From positions 4,207,001-4,271,000 of the forward strand of contig NC_091108.1 of the NCBI RefSeq assembly GCF_024713975.1: a stretch of 64,000 nt of DNA. Direction: 5' to 3'. This DNA is from Paralichthys olivaceus. Its lineage: Eukaryota > Chordata > Actinopteri > Pleuronectiformes > Paralichthyidae. The notes under the pieces were generated by a model that was given only the letters and a program-made list of their open reading frames with translations, did no database searches and was not told where the DNA came from. Both the position numbers and the translations under genes were made by a program. This document shows, piece by piece, positions 51,709-64,000 of this stretch (positions are counted from its first letter, which is position 1; every line of letters begins with the position of its first letter).

Positions 51709-52865
51709 AATAGATGATGTAAGGGCTGTTATGTTTATTAAATAAATCCGTCATCTTCTGCTATTCTCTGGACTTTAAAACTTTAACCTCAAAAATATTA
51801 ATGCTCCTATAATGAAGGAAACTATCAGCATCACAAATGTTTGAATTCAAAAGCAGCATTATAGATGAGGGGGAAATGTTGTATGGGTGGCCCAGGATGG
51901 AGAGGCACTGCTGGGACCGGACCAGTCTCCTGCAGTCCTGGAGATGGGGCAGGGTTGTTGATAGACATATCTAAGACTGGGTCTGGTTCTTGGCCTAGGC
52001 TGGGGCTGGGGTGTAGTGCTGGTCACGGGACTCTGTCACCAGCCTGGGGGCCACTGACACAGTCATCTGGGGCAGTAAAGTTCTAAGAATGGCCGGCATT
52101 GTCAGCCAGCCCAGGCCCCTGAAGGGCCTACAGAAACAGAGGGGCTACGCTTCGCAAACAGTGGCTCTCCTCAATAAGGAGCCTCTTCTGTTCACGGAAG
52201 AGCCCGAGAGAGCGATATTTATACACTGGCTGCATGTCACCCCTGCTTTTTTTATGTCACCAATAAGTTGCCTGATTTCTTCATGTTTTAGCTGATTTGA
52301 TGTACAAACAACACCAGGGGATAAGGCTGAGCTCTGGGTGTCTCTTAACGTGTCTCAACTGATCTGCGTGTTTATATTTCAATGTGATAACTTTTTTTTT
52401 TTTTCCAGATTGGTTATCAAGTTATTTTGAATGCATGAGAAATGGATTTTCCACTGGGATGTTTGTCTCACTGCAGCCAGAGCACCGTTTGAAATTGTGT
52501 TAAACCTTTATGGACTGCATTGTTTTATCCACTTTAGGGCTGAAGTCACTATTTGAATTTATGCATTTAAAAAGTATGAAGCTGAAAGTGTGTTAGACGA
52601 TCACATTCTGTACTGTACTGATTACTATAATGTTAACTCTGTATCTGAAAGACAGTGATGGACTGGTCTGTATTCGTGTGATTCTGGATAACTAACTTTG
52701 GTCTAAAGAGAAAAATTACAAACAACAAACTTTCTCCACAAAATCAAACAATGCTGCAAATATTAAAGTTGAACACATAACTATCAAAATGCAAAGCAAT
52801 CAGTAAAAGTGCCTCATTACTTAAGATTCCTACCCTCAAAAGATTATGAGACAGCACTAATTTTA

Positions 52866-52882
52866 TATATATATATATATAT
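52866..52882. repeat. (AT)n microsatellite
   Basis: Short run of alternating AT. Confidence 0.85.
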
Positions 52883-54269
52883 GTGTGTTTCTTACATTTA
52901 TGTCGAATAGTTTAGTGCTTTATCCACGTACAGTAAAGAAACGGCTAAAATGCTTTTCAGCTCAGTTTATTTGTTTCCTCTTCAAGAAGTGAATAAATGA
53001 TGTTGACTCAAATGTTTACTGTAGCTGAATTCAAATCATAATTATAACTAAACTAATCGTAGAAAAATAAACACTTTATTCATAAAAAGAATCATAAAAG
53101 GAAAGATTAACAAAAACCTTTGTGTCACTTGCTAAAATCAGATGACCCTGCTGTCAGCTGACTGCGAAATAATCAAAGGGGGCACTATGGAAGTGTGTGT
53201 GTAGTTGTGTGTGTGAGTTTGTGTGTATGTGTGTGTAGTTGTGTGTTTGTGTGCATGATTTCTGAGGAAGAGGAAGGAGTGGTTTTGAGCTGAACTGTAG
53301 AATCTGATCTACTGGAAGCTCAGTTTGACTCCATCTTCACAAACCACTGTCCTTAAGGTTGTTAGAGCCCCCTGTGGGACTGACTCTCTCCCTCCCTCTC
53401 CCTCTCTTTCTATCCTTCTATCCCTCTTGCTCTCTCTCTTTCTCTCCCTCTCTCTGTCTATTCAGTTTTCTCTTGAGGGCAGCATAGAGGATGTTGCGGA
53501 ACACATGAGAACACATGTCTTTCCCTATATGAAGTCTTTTCCAAAGTGTGTGTGTATGTGGGGGGGGGGGGGGCATTATTTAAACATTTAACATCTTCAC
53601 GTTCAACAGTAAGGGACTCAGATTTAGTGTTACTGTTAACGGTTAATGGCTGTTTCTGTCCATTAGCTAAGTGTTTTAATGTGCTCTGGGTGCTGTGGAA
53701 GTTGTAGATGTGGGGTGTGTGGAAGCTATCAGCCTGACCTGGTGCATTTGGAAATGGTTAAGAGAGCCTAAAGCTGCTCAGCATAGCATGCTACATGTCA
53801 CAAGATTAGCTACACTGCCAGTGTGTTTTTATTTTGTTTCCAGAGACCAGAGGCTCTGACAGACTGTATTCTGTTAAGTCAGTAAGTTGGATCACATTGG
53901 AAAGACCGCACTGCTCTATAGAACCAGATATGCATCTTGAAGAGTGTATATCTTGTGAAAATCTGTAATAAAATGCATGAGAAAAAAAACGACCAAAAAA
54001 AAGGTTGGTCAACAAGTCAAAATAGCATCATGTTTCGATTGTTAGGTTGGTGATTATAGGTTTGTGTTAATTGTTAGTTTTGTCTCTCTCATCTCAAACG
54101 TGAACAGTGTTGCAGAGAAAAATGGGAATTTATGTCCCACTTAAAGAAGGAGAATTGCAGCTATAAATAGATTTTTATTTTTGGGTTAAAATGTGCGTCC
54201 ATTTTAAAGGACAGACAGAGACACAGAGTGAGGCTGGTGAATGGCGGATATCTGTGAGTCTGTTAGTGT

Positions 54270-54313
54270 GTGCTGACTACACACACACACACATGCACAT
54301 ACCTTTCTCTCTG

Positions 54314-54351
<38 letters not shown>

Positions 54352-54560
54352 ACCCTGCTGTTGACCAGGAGTGTAAAGGCACAGACTGCTGGAGGACAGC
54401 AGTGGCGCTGCAGGTTCCTTGCTGAGAGATTGTGGAATGGTCGTCTATAGACCCCCCCTCCTCTCTCTCTCTCACGCTCTCTCACTCTCTCCATCGAGGC
54501 CCCCCCCCCCCTCGTCGCTCCCTTTTCTCCCCCTCCCCTTCCACCCCCACCCCCCACCCC
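54270..54560. repeat. Simple-sequence cluster: (CA)n, (CT)n and poly-C tracts
   Basis: CA tracts near 54279-54291 and 54318-54348, CT-rich 54460-54490, and poly-C runs near 54500 and 54541-54562. A long minus-strand open frame here is a by-product of the repeats. Confidence 0.85.
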
Positions 54561-55107
54561 CCTTAGAGCTTATGTAAACTAGCTGTGGAGCCAGGGCAAG
54601 CTATTTTTAGCAACAGTACTGCAGAGCAGAAACTGTCGGAGGGTCACGTGTGCGCAGCCGAATCAAAGGGAGTATCCCGGCAATGCGCTGTAAACAAAGG
54701 GAAGGTCAGTAGCAGAAGGTGAGACACAAAACGCCTCTGTGTTGGTTTTGTGTATGCGTGTGTGTGTGGATGTGTGTGTGTGAGAAAAGGAAAGAGAGGG
54801 AGTGAGTGACTACACACACACACACACACAGCCTTGCTATACCTTCTCTTCTCTTAATGCCCTAACATAAACAAATCATTGCCAGTATATTAATGCCCCC
54901 ATATTCTCCTCTGTCTACCCCAAACACACAGCTCAACCATCTCTTCCACTGTTAGAGACAGTGAGGGGGGGGTGCTAGATTGATCAAAGCGGAGTATGAC
55001 ACGCGAGGAGACATTTTGCTGTCTAATCATGACAGGGGCTCCCAGCTCCTCACTCTCTCCTGCCTGTCAGAGTGAGCAGCAACAGCCGCAGACTGGGAGT
55101 CATGCAA

Positions 55108-55122
55108 ACCCCCCCCCCCCCC
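55108..55122. repeat. Poly-C tract
   Basis: About 14 consecutive C residues. Confidence 0.85.
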
Positions 55123-56670
55123 ACCTAAAAAAGCACATGACCATGTGTGCTGAGCATTAACATTAGCATGTTGTGTTTTGTATCACATTTGATGTCAAGC
55201 CCTCTGGGCGCCTGCTCAGAGTTTGCCCTGCCTGTGTTTACACTGTATGCTCAGGTTGTGAAGCCTGTAGGCCCGGCTAGCAATGAGGCAGTTAGCAGTT
55301 AGCAGCGTCCAGCCACACCCAGGCAAAAAGATCTCCCTCCACCTCAGCCACTAGTCAAACAAACCTCAACTTTCACCTCCTGTGGAATGTGGTCAGAGGG
55401 AGGCATGTAGATATTTATAGAAAGCTTTTATTTTTCATTTTTCTGTCACTGCTTGGTTTCCTCAGACAGATTGAGCTGCTGCCTGTTTCATCAGGCTAGG
55501 TTGAAGGAGGTAGCTCGGAGGCTAAATTAAGTAAACATCCGGCTCCAGCACAAACGCTTTTGGTTGGAAGATTTATTGTTGTAGGCGTTCTTAACCTGGG
55601 ATTCTGGAGCATCTCCATACTGATAGCCACTGAGTAAATACTGCTCCGTATCTATCTTAAAGTGTCCTGACAAGATAATATGCAATGTCAGGGGCGTATC
55701 TGGTTCCTCTTTGTATGCCTTTGTGGTTCTTCACAGTGATACTGTACTGTACTCAAAATCAATATTTATTTAGAAATTTAATTCCCGTCCACACTTAGTG
55801 TTTTTACAGCTGCTACAGGTTAAACAAAGGCGTAATGTTTATATGCTGCCTTGTGCATATTAGTAATTATATTTATTTAGTAATGTGTCTTCCTGTGTCT
55901 GCTGGAGCATAAACAATTGAAACTTCAGCGTTCTTCTCATTCTGTGGATTTGTTTGAAAGGCGGCTAAAGTTTGTCTGTTTAGACGGTTTGTACCAGGGG
56001 CTGTACCTGTGTATGTGCAGTGTATTTTACTGTGTACAGTGCTTTTAGCTTTGAACTTTTCATGTGGCTCTGTTAAGCTTTTTATCTTTTGTCTGTGAAG
56101 AGTGCAAATCCTAAGTTACCTTACTTGTCAAAACAAGTCGATTCTTTAATTGGTTGAGTTACAGAAATTTTTTTTAAGTATTTCGTAACAGAACAAGTAG
56201 TTTCACCAAAGAAAATACAGTATGACTGTATTGTGGGGATTTTATGTTCTTTTGTTGTGTGTGACTGCAGTCTAAATGTATTTGGTGTAACATACATCCA
56301 ACCAAACACAGCTTTTGGTGAGCAGCCAAACTACATCGTCAGCTTGTTATGTTTTTACCTGTAGTTTTACCATTGTCATTTTGTGGGGTGCACAGTGTGC
56401 GATCACTGACCTCAGGACACACTACAGCAATTAGTTAATCAGTGTACAGTGAAAAACAATAACCTGTGTTGTAGTTATATAGATATGGAAATTAATGGAC
56501 TAAAAATTATAGTATGAATTTTCATAATGCTCAAACAAATTTTCCGTTCCAAAAAACCTGCCACAGCACCCTGCCCACAGTTTATATACAGTGCTGTCAC
56601 CTTTTGCTGTCATTGGGATTAAACACACACAGACACACAAGTTAGAGGATTTTAAACAGGACCTATGTCA

Positions 56671-56694
56671 TATATATATTTATATATATATATA
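56671..56694. repeat. (TA)n microsatellite
   Basis: Short, slightly interrupted TA run. Confidence 0.8.
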
Positions 56695-59600
56695 ATATTA
56701 CAGTATCAGTTTTTCTGCTGCGATGAGGTGGCGCTCTGAGCTCAGCTTGTTCTCCTAAAACAGTTGATGTCAAGTACTGTCGGCTTCTTATTTTACTCCA
56801 GCGTACAGATAAAAAATGGAGCAGGTTTACTAAACGGTTGCTTGAGTAACATTTAACGAGAACATTAGCTTTTACATATCTTGACTGCAGCCATTTTAGT
56901 GCATTTCCCATACATACTATCATTAACCGGGACATTTATAGAAACAAAATGTGATGCATGATTGTGATTAAGAGACTAAATCCACTGTTAAGTCTCACAA
57001 TGAGCAGGTAATGGGTGTGATGTTAACCAGACACAGATGTCCTGCTGTAATCTTTGTTGTTTCCCACTCTGATATTGATGATCAGACCAAACATTTACAG
57101 ATGGAGTTGAGAAGTTGCCATCCCCCAATAATCATGCGCTGTTTCCAAATTGTAGTTTTACAGTTTAGTTTCAGAAGTGCCCACAAACACTGGGTGTGCT
57201 AGCATAGCAGCATGGGCTAATGGTATTGGCTGTATTGTTGTTTTTTTAAATTTAGTGGCACAACTGCACAGTGTGACTTTATTCAGTTTCTTGTCGTGTA
57301 ATTATGGGCTGCATTACTCTGGGCTTCCCAACACCTTGCTAAAGCGAGGAGGGAGGCGTGTCCAGCGAAGTAGTGGTTTAAACTGAGGGGCTGCATGACT
57401 GAATCGTGCAAAGCTCGTGGAGTCCTCAACCTATTACCGTCTCAATTAATCAGTTCAGATTGTGGTCAAAATGTTTAGCTTTTTCACTTGAGAATTGAGA
57501 ACTGATCTCAAACTTGGAGGATGACTTTACTTGATCTCAAACTATCATAGGACTGTTTCAGCTCTAGTCCAGTATGTTCAGAAAGTAGCGATGAAAGCAA
57601 ATAAACATCACCCACAGCATAAATTGTGGTGCAATAGATTGTGCACATCTTAGATCTGTGAACGAATGTAGTGCAATCAGGAGAGTTGTGCATCAGCTGA
57701 GGGTAGAGTAGTATTATATTTACAATAAACCACTGGAATAATCTGCAGTACCCGTGTCGTCCTCTGACCCTGTACTCACCTGTTCATAGTCAAAGTAATG
57801 ACACTGTACTCTGAGTAATCTGTTCAGATATCCCACTAATCACCAACACATCAAATCACTTCAAATCCATTTCCCCTGATCTGCTGCCATCACAGACACG
57901 ACCGAGTGGACTAATTTGGTAATTTGTACAGACTAGCTGCTTCCCAGTACATTAAAAGCTGCTGTGAGGTTTTGATTTGGTTGTTACGACGCCGTCACAA
58001 TATTACCACAGCTACCACCAGGCCAAAAAGTGTCATTTTCCATTGTGCCTTACCGTAACCGGGCCCATCTCACAGGACTCCTATTGACTGCTCTGTGACT
58101 TGTGGCATCCTTATCAATTATCCCCACCGTTCAGCTCTCAACTCATATAACCCTGTGTGTCTAATTTATCACAACTGACACTATGTGTGCCAGGTTGTGA
58201 CAAGGACTCACTAACTTTGTGTCTCTCTCTTAAACGCTACACACTACAGTACTCTCTTTACTGAAAATCAGACTTATTTTTGGTTTCGTGCCCAAAGACG
58301 GCGACAATCTCCTAAATAATCCGTCTTCATGAGGCTAAATTCTGCCGTTCCCTGCCATCGAACGCATAAACAAAGACAGTGACACACATACGATGTGGAG
58401 GCCAGCACAGAGCATGGTGCTGCTCTGTGTTGATGTATGGGAGAGTCTGGGAATGGAAGGATACGAGTGCAGCCTGGCTTAGGAAGAGACAGGGGAGAGA
58501 GAGAGGGAGAGAGAGGAGTGGTATGGACTGACTGGGGTTGCCATGGGAACCCAGCTGCTAAAAGCAGGCAGGGTCAGTGTGGAAGAGAGGCTGTATGCAG
58601 CAGGAGCGAATGGATGCCACCTGGAGGCTGGTTTGTAAACTACACAAACATCACACAGGCCTTCACAGCTACAAACTGCTTCCAGAAAATCTACAAGTTT
58701 AAAAATCTTAAACTTAAATGAAATGAACTCATTTTCATCTGGGATTTCTTTCCTCTTGTGTAGTTGGTTTCGAATCGCCTGCCAGTTCATCCTGCTAAGC
58801 TCGGTTCAGACTTGTGCAACGTGTACTGACACTGACTTCACTGTCTGATATTAGTCGCTTGTTATTGAGTTTTTATTAGGGGAAAAGAGGAGAAGCTCAT
58901 TTTCACATGTTCACCAGTTGATCTCCTAGCGGAAAATAACTAATTTGACACAGAGGCGGTTGTTTGTGGGCGAGAGAAAATAAACCTGCTCGATAATGTT
59001 TATTTGGCTATTTTTACTTGGTTTTCTATTTTTGGCACGGACTAATTCGGTAGCTGATAGATAGTATATTGATATCTGGCTTCAATATTATTTAGAGAAA
59101 CCCATGCGTTTATTCCGGTGTGAGAATTGAGCGAGGCTCGGGCCCCACTGTGGTTCAAACACTTTTTTTGGGGACCAAGTCTATTTAAAGCAGAGGTAAT
59201 GTAATGGTAAACGTAGACACTGAACAGAGACAAAAGGGCATTATGATGTATTTAACATTTTTATACAACACCTTTCAAAACCATGAGTTGATGCGGCCCT
59301 GGAAGGCGAATTGGCGGCCTTGAGATAAAGCAGGCACTTTTGTTTACACAAGATTTGGTTTGACTTTCAGGAGTGTCTCCATTCTTGCTCCTATATTTAG
59401 GAAGTACCCACTGAGCCGTTGATGGATTTGTCTAGTTTCAGATCCATCTTGCAAACTGCACAGTGTTCCTGTTTGGATGGATGAGTTGAACCCTGGGCTC
59501 AGATATTTCCACCAGGTGACCAGGATCCTTCACAGCTCCACCTTCACTGTGTGGCGCTGCACGTGTCTGTGCGTGCTATGACCAGCTCGATGCCGCCGAC

Positions 59601-59759
59601 GTTGTGTTACGCGATGAGCTTTGTTGTGCAGCTGGTTTTTGTTCAGAGACTGGGTGTGTTGTTAGAGAACACAGATAAAGTACAAAGGAAAAGTTTTCAA
59701 GCTGAGATATTAGATTACACTTTGACGGGGATATATCTTTAGAGGTGATTCAAGTAGAG

Positions 59760-60008
59760 TTGATATGCTTGGTCGGATAATCGGTTCATTGGCCAAGTTT
59801 TGGTATTTTTTACAAGAAAAAATCTCCAATATGAAGATTAGATATTTATCTCTATTTTTTATATTCTAGTAAATTCAATATCTTTGGATTCAGACAGTTT
59901 GGCCTTTGATTCTAGGAAATGATTATTATTATTTCATAGGCAGAATGATGAATAGATGAATTGAAGGATGAACTGACTGATAATAAAAGTTGTTAGTTGG
60001 AGCTCCAG
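59760..60008. mobile_element. MITE-like element (same family as 42301)
   Basis: ggtcggataatcggttcat, ttttacaagaaaaaat, caatatctttggattcagac and the end aaaagttgttagttggagct match family blocks in order. Diverged. Confidence 0.45.
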
Positions 60009-62410
60009 GCTCACAATTTAAAAAGGTAACACTGGATTCTGTTTGTTTTGTGTCTTATTTACTTAGTGTCATGTTTAGTGTTGAGCAGTCATTTGTGTGA
60101 CTGTCATGTTTCTGCTTTTGCACTTCCAGGACATCATTTGTTTGTCAAACAGTGTGGTCGCCTCAGTGATGTCATTTACCGTCAATTTGCCGTAAATGAA
60201 CTTTGAGTCAGTGGAGGTGGTGCTTGTCTCTTAACCCAGCAAGGCTAAATAGGCTAAATACTAGCCTGTATTTGGACTGTTTAATCCAAATAAATATCAT
60301 TATTCTTTACTTTAAGTGGTTTTCTTTGTTAGTGGCAAAATAATATGAAACACTACTGAGTTACAGTAAATATATTGTAGAAAGAAATACATGTACACCT
60401 ATAAATTGAAAGATTTAAATAAAGTTTTGGCCGTGCGATGCTGCCGTGTCGAGCAGTGAGCTTCAAAGCGCTGTCACCCGTCAGTTGGAGACTGAAGTGA
60501 AAGTCCATTATGCTGGCCTGAGCGGCTCAAAATATGGAAACTATTGATTGGATCCTCTGCTCTGCTAATTAAAGATGGTTCACTATTTGTAAAAAGTCAA
60601 CCCAATTATCAAATGAGCACATGAGGCTGGGTGCTGCTGGTTGGTGTGAAGGTTGACTGACTGTCGGAGAGGGACGTTTTTCCAGCTTTACTTCAGCGTT
60701 GTTGCATCTTTTCACTGTTTCCTTTTTTTTTAAATGTTTGAGAGTGGAACTTTGTTTTTGGACACATGCTGAGATTTTATTTTGGCACAAATTTGAATCT
60801 TTTAATTAAACTATTTTTGCTAAGTTTTATTTGTATGACGCTTGCTATGCTTGTGTGTTTGTTGTGGTCCAGAAGTGAGGGAATGGTACAAGAGCTTTTA
60901 TCAACACGCTGGTTCAGGATGACGTCCCAACAGAGCTGGGTGACCCGTGTCCCTGTCCCTTTTATTTTTTTTGCCCTCATCACCACCAACACCTACGCCA
61001 CCATCTTCCCTCTACCCCCTTTTTCTGCTAAATGGGCAGCAACATGTGACCTGAACCACGAGGGTCCTGAGGCCCCACCCACACTCTCCTGAACTGTCTC
61101 TCGACATGTATTCACGCTTGTGTCTGTGTTTTACGGAAAGATGAGGCCAACAACACAGACAGACCAGGCCGAGTCAAGTGATACTGTCCACAACAAAGCC
61201 TATACATAGCAACACAGGCTGACCCGCAGGACGAGTACAATGTGTTTTGGCTAAATACAGAGACGACCCAGCCCCACTGACAGAGGCAGAGACGAGATAG
61301 TAGTGGAATAGTAGAAGGCTGCTTGATAAAAAGATAAAGGACAGAATACTGCTGGATTTATGTTGTTTGACTTTAAAGTGGAAAAGACAAATCACAACAT
61401 ATATAGGAAATTATGTATAGATTTCCATGAAATCCTATGGTCTCTTATTCCTCATGATCCACCAGTTTGTCTAGACTGACCACAACACACAATTATCTGC
61501 CAGCAGTTCTGTCCGGAAACTGAAGAAACCAACACAAACTGCAGTTTGTTTACTTAGAGCTTTCAACAAGAGCAGAAAAGTCACTCAAAACTGCGCCTAA
61601 CCCTCCTGGTCAGACATTATCTGGACGTCCACTTGCTAATCAATGTTATCTTTTACATCGTTTTCCTTGTTCTGTTTTTTTTTTTCCTCTTTCTTTTTTC
61701 CCTTGCTGGGTACAAGGACTATATTTGGCTCTGCGGTGCTCAACCAATAGTACTTCTGTCACATGGCAGTCACAAAGCGCTCAGTAATTATAACCTAGCT
61801 AGGTTTCTGCAAGGAAGGCTTGCTAAAAATACCCCCACATTGTTGCAGTGATGGGGCAAAAGCTGGAGGTTTCTGAGGTTTGGTCGTATGTTTTTGTGTG
61901 TGAATACGTCTGTGTGTGCTCAGGCGAGATGAGTGCATGTGATTCTCTATATCACGTCTCTTCAAATCCAGTCTGATCGGTTTGTGTTCGTCTTGGTTTC
62001 CACAGAAGCGCTAATTGAAAAAAATAGATGCAGTTAATTATGTGATTTGCTTGACCCAGCTTGTTCGGTGACTGTGAAGTTACCACATCCCTGCGTGTTG
62101 CTGGGTTGATTTCAGATTTAGATTTTTTTTTTTTGTCTCGGTTAAAAGATTATGTGTGAGTTATCTTTTTGTTTCATGCATCTCCCACCAAAACTCCCTT
62201 TCTATCTTTCACAAAGCACAGAAACTAAAGTTGATTAACTGAAGGAAAAATAATCTATTTAGATGATTCATTCAACATTTGCTATTATTTTTTGTTTTCA
62301 AGCTACGAAGCAAACACTTCCCCGTCCACGTGTTTGATTTCTCAGTTGTGAGAATCTGTTATTAGATTAGATTAGTTGTATAATTGATTGATAATGAGCT
62401 AAAGAGGGAA

Positions 62411-62560
62411 ATGCTGCAACTAATTGTTTTATTCATCATTGATTATTCTGTGGATTCTTTTTTGATAAAGCGTTTAGTCTGTGAAATGTCAAAAAATGCT
62501 TAAGCTGATACCTTTAAAAGTCGTTTTATTTTTATCACATGTCCAAAGATCCCTACATAT
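62411..62560. mobile_element. MITE-like element fragment (same family as 42301)
   Basis: tgctgcaactaattgttttattcatcattgattattctgtgg is the terminal part of the family; the remainder is truncated or diverged. Confidence 0.5.
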
Positions 62561-63660
62561 GCTCCCCTGCTGCTGCTGTTAATAAAGTAGTTTATTTCTT
62601 TATGTTTTTACTATTTTTCTTCTGGTGTCTTAAAATTATTCACGAGCAGAAGATATAAGTTAAACTGCTCACATAAGATCACGGTACCAAATAATACGAG
62701 CATGTCTTCAAAACATTATTTTCCAAAGACAGCGTGACTTTAAGTTTCGGTTTTGAGTGTTTCGTGTCTGTATGTAGAGAGTTTCACATTTAGATCCATC
62801 AGTTCAGTCTTGCAGCTTGACCAAAAAGTAAAACACTGTTGGAAGGTTGGGATGTAAATCAGTGGGATTGTGGCCTCTGCAGCCTGAAAGAAAAGCATTG
62901 TGGGGATTTTACACACTCGATGAGACCTCTGATCAGCCTGTGGAGATTACCTGGCACGTGTATCTCAGCTGGTTAATAAATACATAGTGTTCTGTCCACT
63001 AAAATAATAAATTGCAATTTTAAGATCTCACTTTAGGCGGTGGTGATATTTTTTTCCCATGTACTTAAAGACTCAGAAACAGTTTAATAAAAGTGAGTAA
63101 ATAGAAAATATTTACTTCAGCTTTCGATATGAAAGAGAATGTAGACAGCTCATTTTGCATATAGTCATATTTTCTCTGTCTGTACTGTATGTTGTGTCTG
63201 GTGATACAGTAGATGCACGTCCTGCACATGAACATGAACTCTGTGAGAAAGTGGAGTGCTCTCTCAGGAATAGACTTACTTCTCCTTTTGTGCGGACTAT
63301 GCGAGGCAGAAATAAAGTTGCGCGATGGAAACGATGTGAGAGCACATGAGCGGTGTCTCTGTTACCTAATGGTTCATAATGGAGCATTCATTCTCCGCCA
63401 TTTAATTCTAGATGGGTGTGTTAGGTGTTGTACTTTTTTAAGGGCTGATTTGAACATGAACTGAGAACTGTCCTGGGCCGAAACATACAGAAACCCAAAC
63501 CCTGACTGCTAATCTTTCGTGCGTCAGGTTTCTTGTATGCCGCAGTCATGTTGGGAGTCTTGTGGGATTCCGAGGCCACAGACGGTTGTTTGAGAAGTGA
63601 GGGATTGTGAGATACAGTCAGCTGGTTTGTCCTTTGTACCAGAGTCACTAACTGGGAACT

Positions 63661-63725
63661 AGAGGTCGGCCGATGTGGATTTAAGGGACCGATGCTGATA
63701 TCTGGGAGTAAATTATCTCTGATAG
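63661..63725. repeat. Dispersed repeat fragment ('AGGTCGGCCGAT' type)
   Basis: tagaggtcggccgatgtgga and the following ggaccgatgctgatat resemble the ends of a common fish element. Recognised from memory; only one end visible. Confidence 0.4.
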
Positions 63726-63735
63726 CAACATATCA

Positions 63736-63737
63736 CC

Positions 63738-63775
<38 letters not shown>

Positions 63776-63776
63776 C
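63736..63776. repeat. (AT)n microsatellite
   Basis: About 40 bp of AT with one G interruption. Confidence 0.9.
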
Positions 63777-64000
63777 ACATTTTATAACCCAACTGATAAA
63801 ATGAGCTTTACAAGTAACTTTTCTCAGTAATAATAATCTTTTACTTACTTTACTCTTATAGAAAACAAATAACACACCTTTCTCTCCATTGTAGTTGGGC
63901 TTATTTTGCTTTTATAGTATTTTTGGTTGCCCATAACTTTTTGTCAATCTACTAATCATTTATCAAACTCACCTTTGGATGTTGCACATTTAAATCTGTT

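Larger units (their letters stand above)
47179..64000 (+). other. GNAL intron after exon 5, open at right edge
   Basis: 16.8 kb with no recognisable sixth exon (expected to begin with Phe-Leu after the split Tyr codon). Contents are microsatellites, homopolymer tracts and decayed dispersed repeats listed separately. Short open frames show no family motifs. Confidence 0.6.

Noticed and set aside
59500-59535. Candidate GNAL exon 6 around 'gaccagg'
   Set aside because: Does not encode the expected Phe-Leu-(Glu/Asp)-Lys/Arg-Ile-Asp segment and lacks phased splice sites.

Overview
The window is vertebrate genomic DNA, almost certainly from a ray-finned (teleost) fish. It has split genes with GT-AG and a few GC-AG introns, vertebrate protein families (PAK1IP1, TMEM14C, MAK, GNAL), a Tx1/L1-type LINE ORF1 fragment, MITE-like elements of kinds common in fish genomes, and long CA/GT microsatellites. 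The species cannot be named from the sequence.

Layout. (1) 1-14724 is a head-to-tail segmental array. Unit 1 (1-7583) and unit 2 (7584-13128) are nearly identical; unit 3 (13129-14724) is a partial, more diverged, internally deleted copy. Unit 1 also carries a nested 2045-bp tandem duplication (about 1568-5657). Each full unit holds the 3' end of a PAK1IP1-like gene on +, lacking its WD40 exons and preceded by a LINE ORF1 fragment, and a three-exon coiled-coil gene on - whose first exon lies in the next unit to the right. The coiled-coil gene has an internal array of 21-residue repeats (8 in copy A, 9 in copy B). (2) 15500-17254: TMEM14C, four coding exons on +, with a minisatellite immediately before the start codon. 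(3) 17550-24138: a complete MAK (male germ cell-associated kinase) gene on -, tail-to-tail with TMEM14C. It has 15 coding exons per transcript, plus a second version of the fourth coding exon; frame arithmetic makes the two versions mutually exclusive. (4) 27862-64000: the 5' part of GNAL (G alpha olf) on +, with two alternative first exons (a long XL-type at 27862-28357 and the canonical one at 38428-38566) and shared exons 2-5. The last 16.8 kb is intron, and the gene continues past the right edge.

The order PAK1IP1 (+), TMEM14C (+), MAK (-) is, from memory, the same as in human 6p24. GNAL beside MAK differs from mammals, where GNAL is on another chromosome (human 18p11). MAK is a ciliary/photoreceptor kinase and GNAL an olfactory-cilium G protein, but nothing here shows they are co-regulated.

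The items most worth checking are the mutually exclusive MAK kinase-domain exons, the expanding coiled-coil gene array, the repeated PAK1IP1 3' fragments behind a LINE fragment, and the fish XL-type GNAL exon. All exon borders were read by eye from splice signals and frame; none was tested against transcripts.
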